A stretch of 64,000 nt of DNA from Gari tellinella (lineage: Eukaryota > Mollusca > Bivalvia > Cardiida > Psammobiidae). A model generated the notes under the pieces. The model saw only the letters and a list, made by a program, of their open reading frames with translations. It was not told the origin of the DNA and made no database searches. Below, piece by piece: positions 1 to 11,100 of the stretch; positions within the stretch are counted from its first letter, which is position 1, and every line of letters starts with the position of its first letter. A program made the position numbers and the translations under genes. The stretch covers positions 19,062,001-19,126,000 of the forward strand of contig OV277863.1 of the NCBI GenBank assembly GCA_922989275.2, given 5' to 3'.

Positions 1-439
1 TTTGTGAAAGTTTGTTAGAACAGTAATTTGCAACACAGCACTGATCTGTAGAGCATACAGGCTTCCGTTTTTGGACAGAATCACAAAGAACAGAATCCTA
101 ATAAAGTCAAGTTGACCAAAGCTATTGACTTAAGTGCCCATTGAACTGGAAAGATCAGAAACATGCAGGTTTTATGAAATTAAATGAACAAACTACGCTT
201 ACTATGGCATTTATAGATTTTAATATTCATTGATTCATTTTTAGTGTCAAACGTTAAATAAAGTTAAATGGAAAAACACCCAGACGGGTGTAGCAGTTGG
301 TTCACATGCTTGTAGTTGGTGAAAAAAATTGGGACCCATAGTTTTTCTATGGGACCCATAGATTTCAAAGTTATGGGTCCCAAAGGACCCATTCTTTTTT
401 TTTCTAAAATTATTACTGCACATGCATTATCAAATATGA

Positions 440-885
440 AAATAATACCTCAAGGGACATTTTTTGAAACCTAAATGCAGATTTCCAAACCTAAATGCGG
501 CATCAAGGTCACTGGGGTCAAACTTTTTAGAATGAATGGAAAGGCACTATCCATAAACAGACCTGTGTATGTCAAAGATGAAAGCAATATGATATCTCAA
601 GGGACATAGGAGTTATAAGCATTTCTCCAAGGTTAAACTCACATTTCCAAACTTAAACACAGTGACTGAGGTCAAGGTCAAAGTCACAGGGATCCAAAAT
701 GTCACATAGTCGTAAAGGTAATGTGTAGGTGAAAGGGCATAGAAGTTCAAGAACACTTTCTTAAAACTGTCTAACGTGAACAGAAATGGGAACGTCAATG
801 CCAAAGACCTGGTGACAACATAAGCACTAATAAAGCGCGTCGAGAGAGCTAACAAGCGTTTCTATGGGATAAAGCGTCAAACAGG
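440..885. repeat. Helentron-like array fragment, monomer type 1
   Basis: Degenerate repeats built around 'aaggtcaaggtcac', 'caagggacataggag' and 'cctaaatgcagatttc', ending near 'gagagctaac'. The same monomer fills 4193-4977 and 18568-19424. The upstream 320-400 stretch repeats 'gggacccata' in both orientations. ORFs here are monomer artefacts. Confidence 0.5.
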
Positions 886-1050
886 CTTACTAAGAACTCG
901 TAGAGCTTTCTGCTCATTTTCAGCCTGCTTTAAGCAGCCACATATCCTTTTATAATGAGACAAGCTATTAGGAAAGACTCTAGAAATAGTTTTCTACATT
1001 ACTTTTCTTTCTGCAACTTTTGCATGTACAATGGATAATAGAGTAGATAC

Positions 1051-1458
1051 AATTTGCTTCAGATAGTATCACCTTGTTGACCCCTAATGCTACTTTCTGC
1101 CTCTTTTTGACAAACAGGGTACATATAAAGAGTGCATGAGTCCTATGCAAACAGTGTAGACTCAGATCAGAGGGCTCCTGCATACAATTAGCTTAAGATA
1201 GTATCATCTTGTTGACCCCTAATGCCACTTTCTGCCTCTTTTTGACAAACAGGGTACATATAAAGAGTGCATGTGTCCTATGCAAACAGTGTAGACTCAG
1301 ATCAGAGGGCTCCTGCATACAATTAGCTTAAGATAGTATCATCTTGTTGACCCCTAATGCCACTTTCTGCCTCTTTTTGACAAACAGGGTACATATAAAG
1401 AGTGCATAATTATGTCCTAAGCAAACAGTGTAGACTCAGATCAGAGTGACCCTGCAGA
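1051..1458. repeat. 135-bp tandem repeat, three copies
   Basis: The block starting 'aattagcttaagatagtatc' recurs at 1051, 1186 and 1321, an exact 135-bp spacing. Each unit holds half of an H2-type hairpin ('caaacagtgtagactcagatcagagggctcc'-like, without the second arm). The third unit has a small insertion near 1408. Units 2 and 3 are almost identical, so the expansion is recent. Confidence 0.85.
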
Positions 1459-1543
1459 AGCCCTCTGATCAGGACCTGGAATGTATGTAATCTTTGTAAT
1501 ATATTACTGGAAACACCCCAAAACAGTCACAGATAGACTAGAC

Positions 1544-1802
1544 TTAACCCATTACCCCCATAAGTACGCCTTTTTACGCCATAAATTTATTCATTCACTG
1601 AAGCAAATAGGTCCACTATATACAGTCATGGATATCTTTCCTATAAAATAGTTTGATAATCCGAGCAGATGGTAGCTTCAAGCAGGCTGAAAGAAAAGCA
1701 GAATGCGCCATTAGGCCCATTCTGCTTTACTTTCAACCTGCTTTAAGTGGTCACCTATCTTCAAAATTAGAAACAGGCTATGGGTATGGGGTAACGAGTT
1801 AA
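1544..1802 (+). mobile_element. MITE family A
   Basis: Family A is about 250 bp, bounded by TTAA with termini CCCATTACCCCATA / TATGGGGTAATGGG. One arm carries 'tttattcctccactgaagaaaatag', the other 'aaaactagaaacaggctatgg'. Between them sits a near-perfect palindrome of about 65 bp (core H1) whose exact centre is often 'gccTTAAggc'. I use + when the 'tttattcctcc' arm is on the left. TTAA flanks with CCC...GGG ends resemble piggyBac-type non-autonomous elements; that class assignment is inference. Confidence 0.85.
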
Positions 1803-1871
1803 TTGGCAGCTGGAATTGTCCATTTGAAGTTTCAGGGTCAGTGAGTTTGCTCATGAGTTTCCATGTGCACC

Positions 1872-2119
1872 TACAGTGGAGAACACGTTATTCTTTCTCA
1901 ATAAACGGGTTTACGCTAAAACTATCATTTCCATTGCAAACAGTTTGGATCCAGATCAGACGCCAAGTAACCCGGCGTCTGATCAGGCTCCAAACTGTTT
2001 GCCACTCAGATTAACATGAATAGTCAGAATTGTCGAAAAGTTGCCTTCTTTTTCTACGTTTTATTGTGATGTGTTTGCGGTTCGTTTAAACGGGAAAGAA
2101 TAACGTCTTCTGCACTGTA
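1872..2119. mobile_element. MITE family E, abutting the splice donor of DGK exon 4
   Basis: Family E has termini TACAGTGGAGAA / TTCTCCACTGTA, here slightly decayed on the right (cttctgcactgta), and an H2 palindrome near 1940-2000. The flanking TA suggests a Tc1/mariner-type TA target. The right terminus is 10 bases into the intron that follows DGK exon 4 (minus strand). Confidence 0.85.
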
Positions 2120-2129
2120 AGTGGCTTAC

Positions 2130-2249
2130 CATTTTGTACACTGTGGATACTGTGGTTGGATTTCTTGGAAGAGGAGCGGGAATGGTTTGAAGCCTCAGAC
2201 TGGCTCTCCCCTATCTGAGCTTTCTCAATGGCAGGATTTGATGCGGTGG
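2130..2249 (-). CDS. Dgk: Diacylglycerol kinase, exon 4 (Ser-rich linker)
   Basis: This 120-nt exon is read on the minus strand from an acceptor (TTTCATTTCATGTCCAG at 2250) to a consensus donor (AATG|GTAAGC, GT at 2129-2128). It enters in phase 1 and fits exon 3 exactly: the leftover G plus CC gives Ala. It encodes about residues 157-196, a hydrophilic stretch with SRSSSKKSNHS and no recognisable fold. In type I DGKs such a variable linker lies between the N-terminal homology region and the EF hands, and this is where I place it. It leaves in phase 1, so the next exon lies to the left of base 1. Low conservation makes it less certain than exons 2 and 3. Its symmetric phase (1-1) means it could be a cassette exon. 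The open frame, both splice signals and phase agreement are the evidence. Confidence 0.78.
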
Positions 2250-2338
2250 CTGGACATGAAATGAAACAAGTCAAATTAACAATCGCTTATATTAATATGA
2301 AGCGTTAATTAGAAGTAACTTTCCTGATAAGGGTCTAC

Positions 2339-2627
2339 TTAACCCAGAACCCCATAGCCTGTTTCTAGTTCTGAAGACAGGTGACCACGTAAAGCAGGCT
2401 AAAAGTATAGCAGAATGTGTTGCATATTCACAACTGTATAACCCTGAGGAAGACTATTGAATAGTTGAAAACGTTAGGTTTGAAAATTAAAGTTTAAAAA
2501 AATCTTAAGGGATCGTTAGTTCTACTTACTCTTCCGCTGTTTACAACTGTATAACTTGTACATTTTCTTCAGTGGATGAATAAATGAAAGGCTAGAAAAG
2601 CGTATCCATGGAGTAATGGGTTATGGA
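2339..2627 (-). mobile_element. MITE family A, core replaced
   Basis: Both arms are present ('cccatagcctgtttctagtt' left, 'gtatccatggagtaatggg' right), but the hairpin centre breaks off after 'cagaatgtg' at about 2420 and is replaced by unrelated sequence up to about 2560. Confidence 0.65.
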
Positions 2628-2662
2628 GAAGTAGTTTTTTTCACATTCTGAAACAATTCTAC

Positions 2663-2913
2663 TTGACTCTTTCCTCCCTGAAACTTTAAATGGACAAATC
2701 CAGTTTCGATTTTAGTCTAGTCCATTTCTGACTTTTAAGGGTTGTTTTTGTCATTTTTTGGAATTATGACAAACAGTGAAGACCCTGATCAGAGGGCTCC
2801 TTTCGGAGCCCTCTGATCAGGGTCTTCACTGTTTGAATAGGACATGTGTACTATTCACATGTACACTGTTTGAAAAGCACGCCTATATGCGGGACTAGGG
2901 TTCAAAGGGTTAA
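2663..2913 (+). mobile_element. MITE family B
   Basis: Family B is about 250 bp, TTAA-flanked, with left end (A)CTCTTTCCTCCCTGAAAC and right end ACTAGGGTTCAAAGGGTTAA. Its palindrome, caaacagtgaagaccctgat and its complement around 'ctcctttcggag', is an H2 core. The left TTAA has mutated in this copy. Confidence 0.85.
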
Positions 2914-3057
2914 AGCAGGCTGACAGTGAAACAGAAAGCTCACACAGTTACCTTTATCAAAGATTGAAAACAATCGAGGAAAGATATCAGGATTTCATGG
3001 ATAATTTGGCCAAAAATCACAAAACAACAGTATATAATGGCTCAACACACAAAGCAT

Positions 3058-3442
3058 TATCAACTCATTGACTCTTGAAATTTTCAATTTCAATTAAGGC
3101 TATTGTCCATTTTAAAATATTAAGGGCTGATTTTTACAATATACCCCTTTCCTCTGCATAAGAACCAATAGAACACCTTTATCCCTCCACATGTATATAT
3201 ACCCTAAATGTATATTGTTCTGAAAAACCAATGGCAGCTGAGTTTTCTGCTGTACTTACATCTTGTTTTAAGCAATAACTTGCCTTGAACACAATTGGGT
3301 ATGGGACATGATGTACCGGTTTAAGGCTAGGAAGGAAAGGGATATTGTAAACTATCTGATGTGGGTCTACACTGCTGGCATAGGACAAGTGTACTCTTCA
3401 CTAGTCAGGATCTTATATACATGTCACAAGGATTCAAAGGGT
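3058..3442. mobile_element. Degenerate family-B-like element
   Basis: Left 'caactcattgactcttgaaa' and right 'ggattcaaagggttaa' match B ends. The middle contains unrelated sequence, including the region of a short ORF at 3179-3388, which I do not regard as a gene. Confidence 0.4.
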
Positions 3443-3655
3443 TAATTGGGCGTTTACAAAACATCACCATAGCAATATACTCTGAGACAAGCATACATGT
3501 CTAAGAATCATGATTTTGTCTCTATTCATACATTTCTTTCTTTTATGTAAATTTTACAACATAATTTTTCTTCTTCACCAGTCTATCAATTTAAATGCTA
3601 ATTCTCTTGAGATTGACAAGAAACCAGTCTGACAATGATTTATAGTATCACATAC

Positions 3656-3827
3656 CAGGGCTCCAGATAAGACTGGGAGTAAACTGCACAAATCCAACAT
3701 TTTCTCGTTTATTGTAGCATCAAATCCTATGGTGTTACTTCTAATGAGTAGTGACACCATAGGGTTAAATTTAAAGCAGAAATAAAGATTTTAGTTTTTT
3801 GAAATACCCCCCTTATCTGGAGCCCTG
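3656..3827. mobile_element. MITE family D, TSD ACATAC
   Basis: Family D ends are CAGGGCTCCAGATAAG and its complement; inside are 'ccctatggtgtcactactca' and its inverted partner. ACATAC directly flanks both sides (3650-3655, 3828-3833). In this copy one arm of the inner hairpin is lost. Confidence 0.85.
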
Positions 3828-3939
3828 ACATACTGAGTACCAGTCAGAGGTTACTTCTAATACAATATACAGACAAACATGTAGAAAACTGTTTGGCCCC
3901 TGAAACTTCAAATTGACAGTCCCACTTTCCAACTGAGTC

Positions 3940-4192
3940 TTAACCCCTTACCCTATAAAAACGCCTTATTACGCCTTTAATTAATTCCTCTACTAAAGGA
4001 AATAGTTCCAATTTATACTGTTACAAATAAGAATCATAAGAAATATTTTCAGTATTCTAGTAGATAATAGCTTAAAAAAGGGCTGAAAGTAAAGCAGAAT
4101 GCGCCTTAAGGCGCATTCTGCTTTACTTTCAACTTGCTTTAAGTGGTCTCCTATATTCAATACTAAAAACAGGCTATGGGGTAATGGGTTAA
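3940..4192 (+). mobile_element. MITE family A, intact
   Basis: Complete copy with both termini and the hairpin centre 'gcgccttaaggcgc' at about 4098-4111. Confidence 0.9.
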
Positions 4193-4977
4193 CAAGAGTT
4201 ATGCAAAGCTCGCCATCATCATATTTAGAAATTTAAAAGCAGACGTTGAGGTCAAGGTCACAGAAGTCAACCATTTTATGTGCATGGAAAGTTCTTGTCC
4301 ACATACACATGCAAACCAAATATGAAAGTACAGGTAATACCTCAAGGGACATGGGAATTATAAGCATTTTTTGTAACCTAAAGGCAGGTTTGGAAACCTA
4401 AATGCGGGCCCTAATTTCAAGGTCAAGGTTACTGGGGTAAATTCTATGCCTGAATGGAACTTTAGGTCTTATCCATATACACATGCATACCAAATATGAA
4501 AGGTACCGGTATATCTCAATAGGCCTATGAGTTATAGGCATTTTTCGAAACAGAAACACATATTTCGAAACCTAAATGTGGGCCCTTACATCAAGGCCAA
4601 GGTCACTAGGCTGAATTTTTGTTAATGCATGGAAAGGTCTTGTCCCTATACAAATGCATTCCAAGTATGAAAGGAATATCTCATTGGACACAGGAGTTAA
4701 AGGCATTTTTCGAAACCTAAATGCAGATTTGGAAACCTAAATGTTGGCCCTAAGGTCAAGGTCAAGGACAATAGGTTGAACTTTTTTATGCATGGAAAGG
4801 TCTTGTCCTGATACACATGCATGCTAAATAAAAAATAAATATCTCAATGGACATAGAAGTTATAGGCATTTTATAGGCAATTGTTTACAACACTCACAAC
4901 AAAGAAGACAACATGACGACTACACAGGGGGTATAGAAGTAGCTCGTCTTGTGCTTCGTACAGGCAAGCTAAAAACT
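4193..4977. mobile_element. Helentron-like element, monomer type 1
   Basis: Begins 'caagagttatgcaaagctcgcc' directly after the TTAA of the preceding A copy and ends 'tacaggcaagctaa'. Inside are about five imperfect units of 'aaggtcaaggtcac', 'atggaaaggtcttgtcc' and 'acacatgcat'. The layout (short subterminal complementary ends, central array) is like bivalve Helentron-associated elements; assigned by architecture only. Confidence 0.6.
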
Positions 4978-5020
4978 AGTCTGTTTGCATCAGATAAGTA
5001 CTATTCACACAGAGTGTTTG

Positions 5021-5280
5021 TTAACCAATTACCCCATAAATACACATTTTTACGTCTGTAATTTACCCCTTCACTCAAGAAAATAGTCCAATTTATGCAG
5101 TAATGAATAATTATGTTTCATAAGAAATAATTTTCTATAATCTAGCAGATGACAGCTTAAAGCAGGTTGAAAGTAAAGCAGAATGTGCCCTAAGGCACAT
5201 TATCCTTTACTTTCAACCTGCTTTAAGTAGTCACCTATCTTCAAAAACTGGAAACATGCTATGGAGCAATCTAGGGTTAA
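5021..5280 (+). mobile_element. MITE family A
   Basis: TTAACCAATTACCCCATA on the left, mutated right end 'atggagcaatctagggttaa'. The hairpin is intact apart from single changes. Confidence 0.85.
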
Positions 5281-5489
5281 AGACACAAATAGGTAGCACT
5301 TGGGGTCAATGAGTCTATAAAACAAATGGCAGATTAATGAAAGCTAGACTAAAGCAATGCACTGAATGCAGAAAACTCCCATTTGAGCTTTTTGAGTTAC
5401 TTTAATTCCATATTAAACCACTAATAAAGTTCCATTTCCTATAGTGATGAATGTGCAACATATATATTATATACATCCTAGCTGATGAT

Positions 5490-5953
5490 AACTTAACTGT
5501 TTACCTCATGGCCTGTTTCTAGTTTTGAACACAGGTGACCACTTAAAGCAGGTTGAAAGAAAATCAGAATGTGCCTACAGTCTGCTAGGATATAGAAACT
5601 ATTTCTTATGGTACACATTTATGACTGTAAATGCGCTAAAAGGTTCTTCTGTGGTGGAAAAGGTAAAAGCAGGCTGAATGTATTCAATGTTAAGCAGAAT
5701 GAATCTTAAGGCGCATTCTGCTTTACTTTAAACCAATTTTAAGTGGTCACTAGTCTTCAAAACTACAAATAGACTCATAATGGTATGGATCCCGTCAACC
5801 CTCATCACAGACTGGAATGGGGAGGAAGACTCAGATCGAGACTGGACAGTCAGGCCCCACTCTCAGCAGAGGATTAATTGTGGCCTGATCAACAAATAAA
5901 CCGGATAGTGAGTGAGTGAGTGAGTGAGTGAGTGAATGGGGGTAATGGGTTAA
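5490..5953. mobile_element. Rearranged family A cluster
   Basis: Pieces of at least two A copies: 'tggcctgtttctagttttga' at about 5510, and a second hairpin at 5660-5750. Unrelated sequence (5780-5940) carrying a GTGA microsatellite sits just before the right end 'gggggtaatgggttaa'. Confidence 0.6.
5908..5935. repeat. (GTGA)7 microsatellite
   Basis: Seven perfect tetranucleotide units. Confidence 0.95.
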
Positions 5954-6118
5954 CTGTTCAACTGTCTTTGAAGACCACCAGGTTATGTTATCCAGAGATC
6001 ACTAAATACATGTTTGATTATAATGACAAAGTGCTGCCATTCCCAGGACATCATGACCAATTTAGTATTTCACTCATACTTCTATAACAAAATAGTTCTG
6101 GCCAGAAGTCACTAAGGA

Positions 6119-6355
6119 TTAATCCTTTACCCCATGGCTTGTTTCTAGTTTTGAAGATGAGTGACCACTTAAATCAGGTTGAAATTAAAGCAGAATGCGC
6201 CTTAAGGCACATTCTGCTTTACTTTCAACCTGCTTTAAGCTATCATCTGCTAGGATATAGAAATCATTTCATAACTGTACAAAAAGAAACTAATTTATTC
6301 AGCGTAGAATTAAATTTAAGGCATAAACAGGCGTATTTATAGGGTAATGGGTTAA
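6119..6355 (-). mobile_element. MITE family A
   Basis: Complete inverted copy; hairpin centre 'gcgccttaaggcac'. A 67-codon ORF over it is only the element sequence. Confidence 0.88.
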
Positions 6356-6370
6356 GCCCTCTGTCCTCAT

Positions 6371-6553
6371 AAATGTTACTCCATAAATATACCTTTTTAC
6401 ATCGTGTATTTATATAATATTTTCTACATCGGATCCTAGCAGATAATAGCTTAAAGCAAGCTGAAAGTGAAAGCAGAATGCTTTACTTTCAACCTGCTTC
6501 AAGTAAGTCACCTGTCTTCAAAACTATAAACAATTTATGGGGGTAAAGGGATA
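6371..6553 (+). mobile_element. MITE family A, internally deleted
   Basis: Left arm 'ttactccataaatataccttttta', shortened hairpin, right end 'tatgggggtaaagggataa'. The stretch from 6554 to 6925 shows no repeat or exon I can identify. Confidence 0.65.
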
Positions 6554-6925
6554 ATATTGCCCATGGCAGGTTTGACTGTACACAGAGTAAACTATATTGA
6601 CAATAATAAACAACAAAATATATTACTCAGCAAGAATTTAGACATCAAAGAATCAGCAAAAGCAGCAAAACATTTCTATAAAGGTCACCCAAAAGGAAAG
6701 GTCATCACCAATAGTGCTAGTATTAGAAACCCACCCTCTGGAGAATTGCCCCTTCTCCTGCACAATATTCATATATATAAAACTCTGCCCACAATGAATA
6801 TCTATCATCTGAACTATTCAATTGGCTAATTAAATATGGAAAAATTCAACATGAGATATCTTAGACCTTAAAAGTGTCCTGATAGAGAGACACGAAACCT
6901 TTCCAACATCATGATCAGTGATTGC

Positions 6926-7184
6926 TTAACCCATTACCCCATAGTCTATTTCTAGTATTGAAGACATGATTGTGTCCTCTTAAAGCAGGTTGAAAGTAAA
7001 GCAGAATGTGCCTTAAGGCACATTCTGCTTTACTTTCAGCCTGCTTTAAGCTACCATCTACTAGAATATAGAAAATATTTCTTAATTGACACATATTCAT
7101 GACTGTATAAATTGGAAGTTTTTTCTTTGGTTGAGGAATTAATTAAAAGCGTAAAAAGGCGTATGTATGGGGTAATGGGTTCAA
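6926..7184 (-). mobile_element. MITE family A, intact
   Basis: TTAACCCATTACCCCATAG...ATGGGGTAATGGGTT with a nearly perfect hairpin at 6980-7055. Confidence 0.9.
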
Positions 7185-7239
7185 GAAGCCTGACAATAAA
7201 GCAGAAATTCTCTCACAGAGATTAATCTAATTACATGTA

Positions 7240-7498
7240 ATTCATTACTCCATAGATACACATTTTAATGCCATTAATATTTTCCTCCACTGAAGAAAGT
7301 TACAAGTTCCAAATATACAGTCATGGATATGTATCATAAGAAATATTTTCTTTACTCAAACAGATTGTAGTTTAAAGCAGGCTGAAAGTAAAGCAGAATT
7401 TGTCATAAGGTGCATATTGCTTTACTTTCAATCTGTTTAAGTGGTCACCTATCTTCTTTGAAAGAAATACAGTAGTTTAATAAGTAGTAAAGGGTTTA
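7240..7498 (+). mobile_element. MITE family A, decayed
   Basis: Left end 'cattactccatagatacaca', hairpin with several mismatches, right end 'gtagtaaagggttt'. Confidence 0.7.
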
Positions 7499-7530
7499 AA
7501 TATGGACCATCATCTGTGACAAATGATCAT

Positions 7531-7751
7531 TTAACCCTTTACCCCATAGCCTGCTTTAAATTTTGAAAATAGGTGACCACTTAAAGCAGGTTGAAAGTAA
7601 AGTAGAATGTGCCTCCAGGCACATTCTGCTTTACTTTCAGCCTGCTTTAAAATACCATCTGCTAGAATATAGAAAATATTTCTTATCATATTAATTTATT
7701 ACTGTAATAAATTAAAGGCGTAAAAAGGTGTATTTATGGGGGGAAGGGTGA
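7531..7751 (-). mobile_element. MITE family A
   Basis: Left TTAACCCTTTACCCCATAG, right 'tatttatgggggg'; good hairpin. From 7752 to 8120 I see no repeat or gene. Confidence 0.85.
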
Positions 7752-8207
7752 AAGCTGAGTTGCTTAAAGAATAATATCTGAATAACAATGGTGGTTCGGT
7801 CCCCAGCCTCAACCTCTGAATAACAATGGTCCCCAGCCTAAACTTAAAGTTCCAGTGGAAATGGCAGCCATCAGAAAGTGCCCCTCATATTTTCAACCCA
7901 ATCCATTAGCAGTTATTAAATATCCTTTCATTCTATCATCCGCTGGGCTGTTATTAATAAACTGATAGCATCAAACGATCGAGCTGAAATGTTAAAGTCT
8001 GCTGGGTGTATTGAATAATCTGTTCATTTGAATGCTCATCAGGTTTAAATTCAGTCAAACCTGTTCTTAATTCACTGAGCCCTAGTGAAGCATACATGTC
8101 CTTTGCAAACATTCTACCTGATTTACCCTTTACTCAATAACCTATTTCTAGTTTTGAGGAATGTGATCATGCAATAAAAACAGGTTAAAAGTAAAGCACA
8201 ATGTGCC

Positions 8208-8465
8208 TTAACCCATTACCCCATAGCCTGTTTCTAGATTTGAAAATAGGTGACCACTTAGTGCAGGTTGACAGTAAAGCAGAATGCGCCTTACGGCGCA
8301 TTCTGCTTTACTTTCAGTCTGCTTTAAGCTAACATCTGCTAGGATATAGAAAATATTGTTTAAACATGTAATACATTTTGATGACTGTATAAAGGGGAAC
8401 TATATTATATAGTGTAGGAATAAACTAAATGTGTAAAATGGTGTATTTATAGGTTAATGGGTTAA
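8208..8465 (-). mobile_element. MITE family A nested in the hairpin centre of another A
   Basis: Left junction 'aatgtgcc-TTAA-cccattacccc', right junction 'aatggg-TTAA-ggaacattctgc'. The flanks joined across one TTAA recreate the usual A hairpin centre. Confidence 0.88.
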
Positions 8466-8571
8466 GGAACATTCTGCTTTACTTTCAGCCTGCTTTCAGC
8501 TATCATCAGGATAATGGGACATATTTCTTGACTATCATCATATCCTTGACTGTATACAGGTAAGTTGGAAC

Positions 8572-8780
8572 TACAGTAGAACCTCTCTATTACGACCATT
8601 AAGTTGTGTTAAATATAAGTCGTTTAAGACAGGTGACTGCTTAAAGCAATGTGAAAGTGAAACAGAAAGCTCCTACCAGAGCTTTCTGTTTCACTTTCAC
8701 ATTGCTTTAAACTGTCACCTGTCTTTTATACAGACAATTAGCCTTCTTTTTAGTGGTCTTAATAGAGAGGTTCTACTTTA
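8572..8780. mobile_element. MITE family F
   Basis: Termini TACAGTAGAACCTCTCTATTA / AATAGAGAGGTTCTACTTTA, TA-flanked. The central palindrome (aagcaatgtgaaagtgaaac and complement, separated by 'ctcctaccagag') is an H1-type core. Confidence 0.85.
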
Positions 8781-9061
8781 TTTTCTTCAGTGCAGGAGTA
8801 AATTAAAGGTGTTAGAATATGCATCTATGGAGTAAAAGGTTAACAGTGTACGTGCCTATGCAATCAGTGTAGAGCCTGATCAGAGGGTTACCTATAGGAA
8901 ACATCTTCCTTTATTTCTTCTATAACATACATGCATTATCATAAAATTATATCTTCCTTTAACATTTATATTTTCTGCAACAAACATCAAGCTCTCTATG
9001 TCCAATTAAGCTGCTTGCACACAATGAAAAATAATATTTACGGTACTTAACTGCTGTTCAA

Positions 9062-9320
9062 TTAACCCATTACCCCATAGCCTGTTTCTAGTTTTGAAAA
9101 TAGGTGACCACTTAAAGCAGGTTGAAAGTAAAGCAGAGTGCGCCTTAAGGCGCATTCTGCTTTTCTTTCAGCCTTCTTTAAGTTAATATCTACTGAAATA
9201 TAGAAACTATTTTTTATCATACATATTTATGACTATATAAATTTCAACTATTTTCTTCAGTGGAGGAATAAATTAAAGGTGTAAAAGAGTGTATTTATGG
9301 GGTAGTCACTAATGGGTTAA
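9062..9320 (-). mobile_element. MITE family A
   Basis: Complete; a short insertion (gtcact) lies just before the right terminus. 9321-9522 is AT-rich with an H2 arm near 9365 and no gene. Confidence 0.88.
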
Positions 9321-9522
9321 TAGATCTATAACCCCTCTCTACAAAGCTTAACTATATCAGAATTTGCAAACAGTTTGGATCCAGATCAGGGATTAATAAT
9401 ATTGTACAATTATGCTGAAATCAACACCCTAGAATAACCAAATTGAAGAAAATATAGAAAAATCAAAATAAAATAATTATTTTTAAAACTCAATAAAAGA
9501 GTTGTCAGAAGACAACAAAGCT

Positions 9523-9771
9523 CCCCATTCCCCCATTAATACGACTTTTTACGCCTTTAATTTATTTCTCTACTGATGAAAATAGTTCCAATTTATTCTG
9601 TTACAAATAAGAATCATAAGAAATATTTTCTGTATTCTAGCAGATTATAGTTTAAAGCAGGCTGAAAGCAAAGCAGAATGTGCCTTAAGGCACATTCTGC
9701 TTTACTTTCAACCTGATTTAAGTGGTCAACTACTTTCAAAAATATAAACAGGCTATGGGGTAAATGGTTAA
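9523..9771 (+). mobile_element. MITE family A
   Basis: Left terminus truncated ('ccattcccccattaatacgac'), right end 'atggggtaaatggttaa'. Confidence 0.82.
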
Positions 9772-9869
9772 GCTTGACCACAGCTGCGAATATCAATGTC
9801 AAGGTCTAAATTTTCACATGGTTGGAAGGGTCTATTCTGACAGCATTAGCGTTTCAAGTATGAAAGCTC

Positions 9870-10220
9870 TTAACCCATTACCCCATAGCCTACAGGTGTC
9901 TAGTTTTGAAAACAGGTGACCACTTAAAGCAGGTTAAAAGAAAAGCAGAATGTGCCTTAAGGTTGAAAGTAAATCAGAGTGTGCCATACTTTCAGCTTGC
10001 TTTAAGCTACAATCTGCTAGAATATCGGAAATCTTTCTTATGGTACTTGTGTAAATTCTGCTTTACTTTCAGCCGAGTTTTTTAAGCTTCAATATTCTAG
10101 GATATCATATAAGAAATATTTCTTATAATGCATTACATGACTTTAGAAAGTTGAACTATTTTCTACAGTGGGGGAAAACAATAGGTGTAAAAAGGCGTAT
10201 TTATGGGGGTAATGGGTTAA
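9870..10220 (-). mobile_element. MITE family A with internal duplication
   Basis: Longer than usual: the second hairpin arm and the 'ctgctagaatat' segment occur twice (about 9995-10050 and 10056-10110). Confidence 0.75.
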
Positions 10221-10397
10221 AAGAGCCATAGTAATTCTTCCTTAATCCTGACAGGTAGATGCTTTAAAAGCAGGCTGACAGAAACCGGAAAGCTTCTGAA
10301 GTACATGTAGTTTGCTGCTTTACTTCAGCATGCTTAACCAACCTCCTGTCTTAAATATAACACTGAAAACAATCTAGGATAAATACAAGTTTGGCTG

Positions 10398-10792
10398 TAA
10401 AGTGAAACCCCTCTACACCGGACATGTGTGGGGACAACAAAACGTTCCGGTTTAGAGGGCTTTCCAGTTTATAGGGTTTTTAACCCATTACCAAATAGCT
10501 TGTTTCTAGTATTGAAGAAAGCTGACAACTTAAAGCAGGTAGAAAGTACTATAAAGCAGAATGTGCCTTAAGGCGCATTCTGCTTTACTTTCAACCTGCT
10601 TTAAGCTATAATCAGTGCTAGAACATATAAAACTATTTTCTTTCGTGTAGGAATAAACCAAAGATGTAAAAAGGCGTATTTATGGTGTAATGGGTAAAAA
10701 TAAAGAAGGGTTGGAAACTGGACCAAAGCCTTTGTCCGGTTTAGAGAGAATTCCGGTATTTAGAGGTTCCGGTTTGGGAGGGTTCCACTGTA
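10398..10792. mobile_element. MITE family N (host of a nested A)
   Basis: Imperfect termini 'taaagtgaaacccctctaca' / 'gggagggttccactgta' and internal 'tccggtttagag' motifs on both sides of the nested element; TA at both ends. Confidence 0.75.
10480..10697 (-). mobile_element. MITE family A nested in N
   Basis: Begins TTAACCCATTACC right after 'tatagggttt', ends 'ggtgtaatgggtaa'. N sequence resumes after it. Confidence 0.85.
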
Positions 10793-10891
10793 TTAGACAA
10801 ATTATAGCACTGGCAGCCAATGTATCAGAAATATAGGGTTTATCAGATGATAATTTCTACCATCATCTAAATTGCTATTAATATTTCATGC

Positions 10892-11100
10892 TTTTAACCC
10901 CTTCACTGTCATAATATTGTCTGCATTTAACCATTATATAATGACATCAGCTTTCATATATCAAAGCTACACATTAGGCATATTGACTATAGTAGAAACA
11001 TTCTATATAAATGCCAAACAGTTTGGATCCAGATCAGACGCCGAGTAAACTTGGCTTCTGATCAGGATCCAAACTGTTCGCGAATTCCATTGTAGTCAGG
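10892..11100 (+). mobile_element. TTAA element family P, right end not found
   Basis: Left TTAACCCCTTCACTGTC and an H2 palindrome at 11029-11082 (gtttggatccagatcagacg and partner). No clear right terminus. Confidence 0.55.

Larger units (their letters stand above)
8121..8843 (-). mobile_element. MITE family A carrying two nested insertions
   Basis: Outer copy split into three: 8121-8211 (left arm to the hairpin centre), 8462-8572 (second hairpin arm onward) and 8780-8843 ('ttttcttcagtgcaggagta' to the right end). A second A copy occupies its central TTAA, and an F element interrupts 'ttggaacta|ttttcttc'. Confidence 0.8.
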
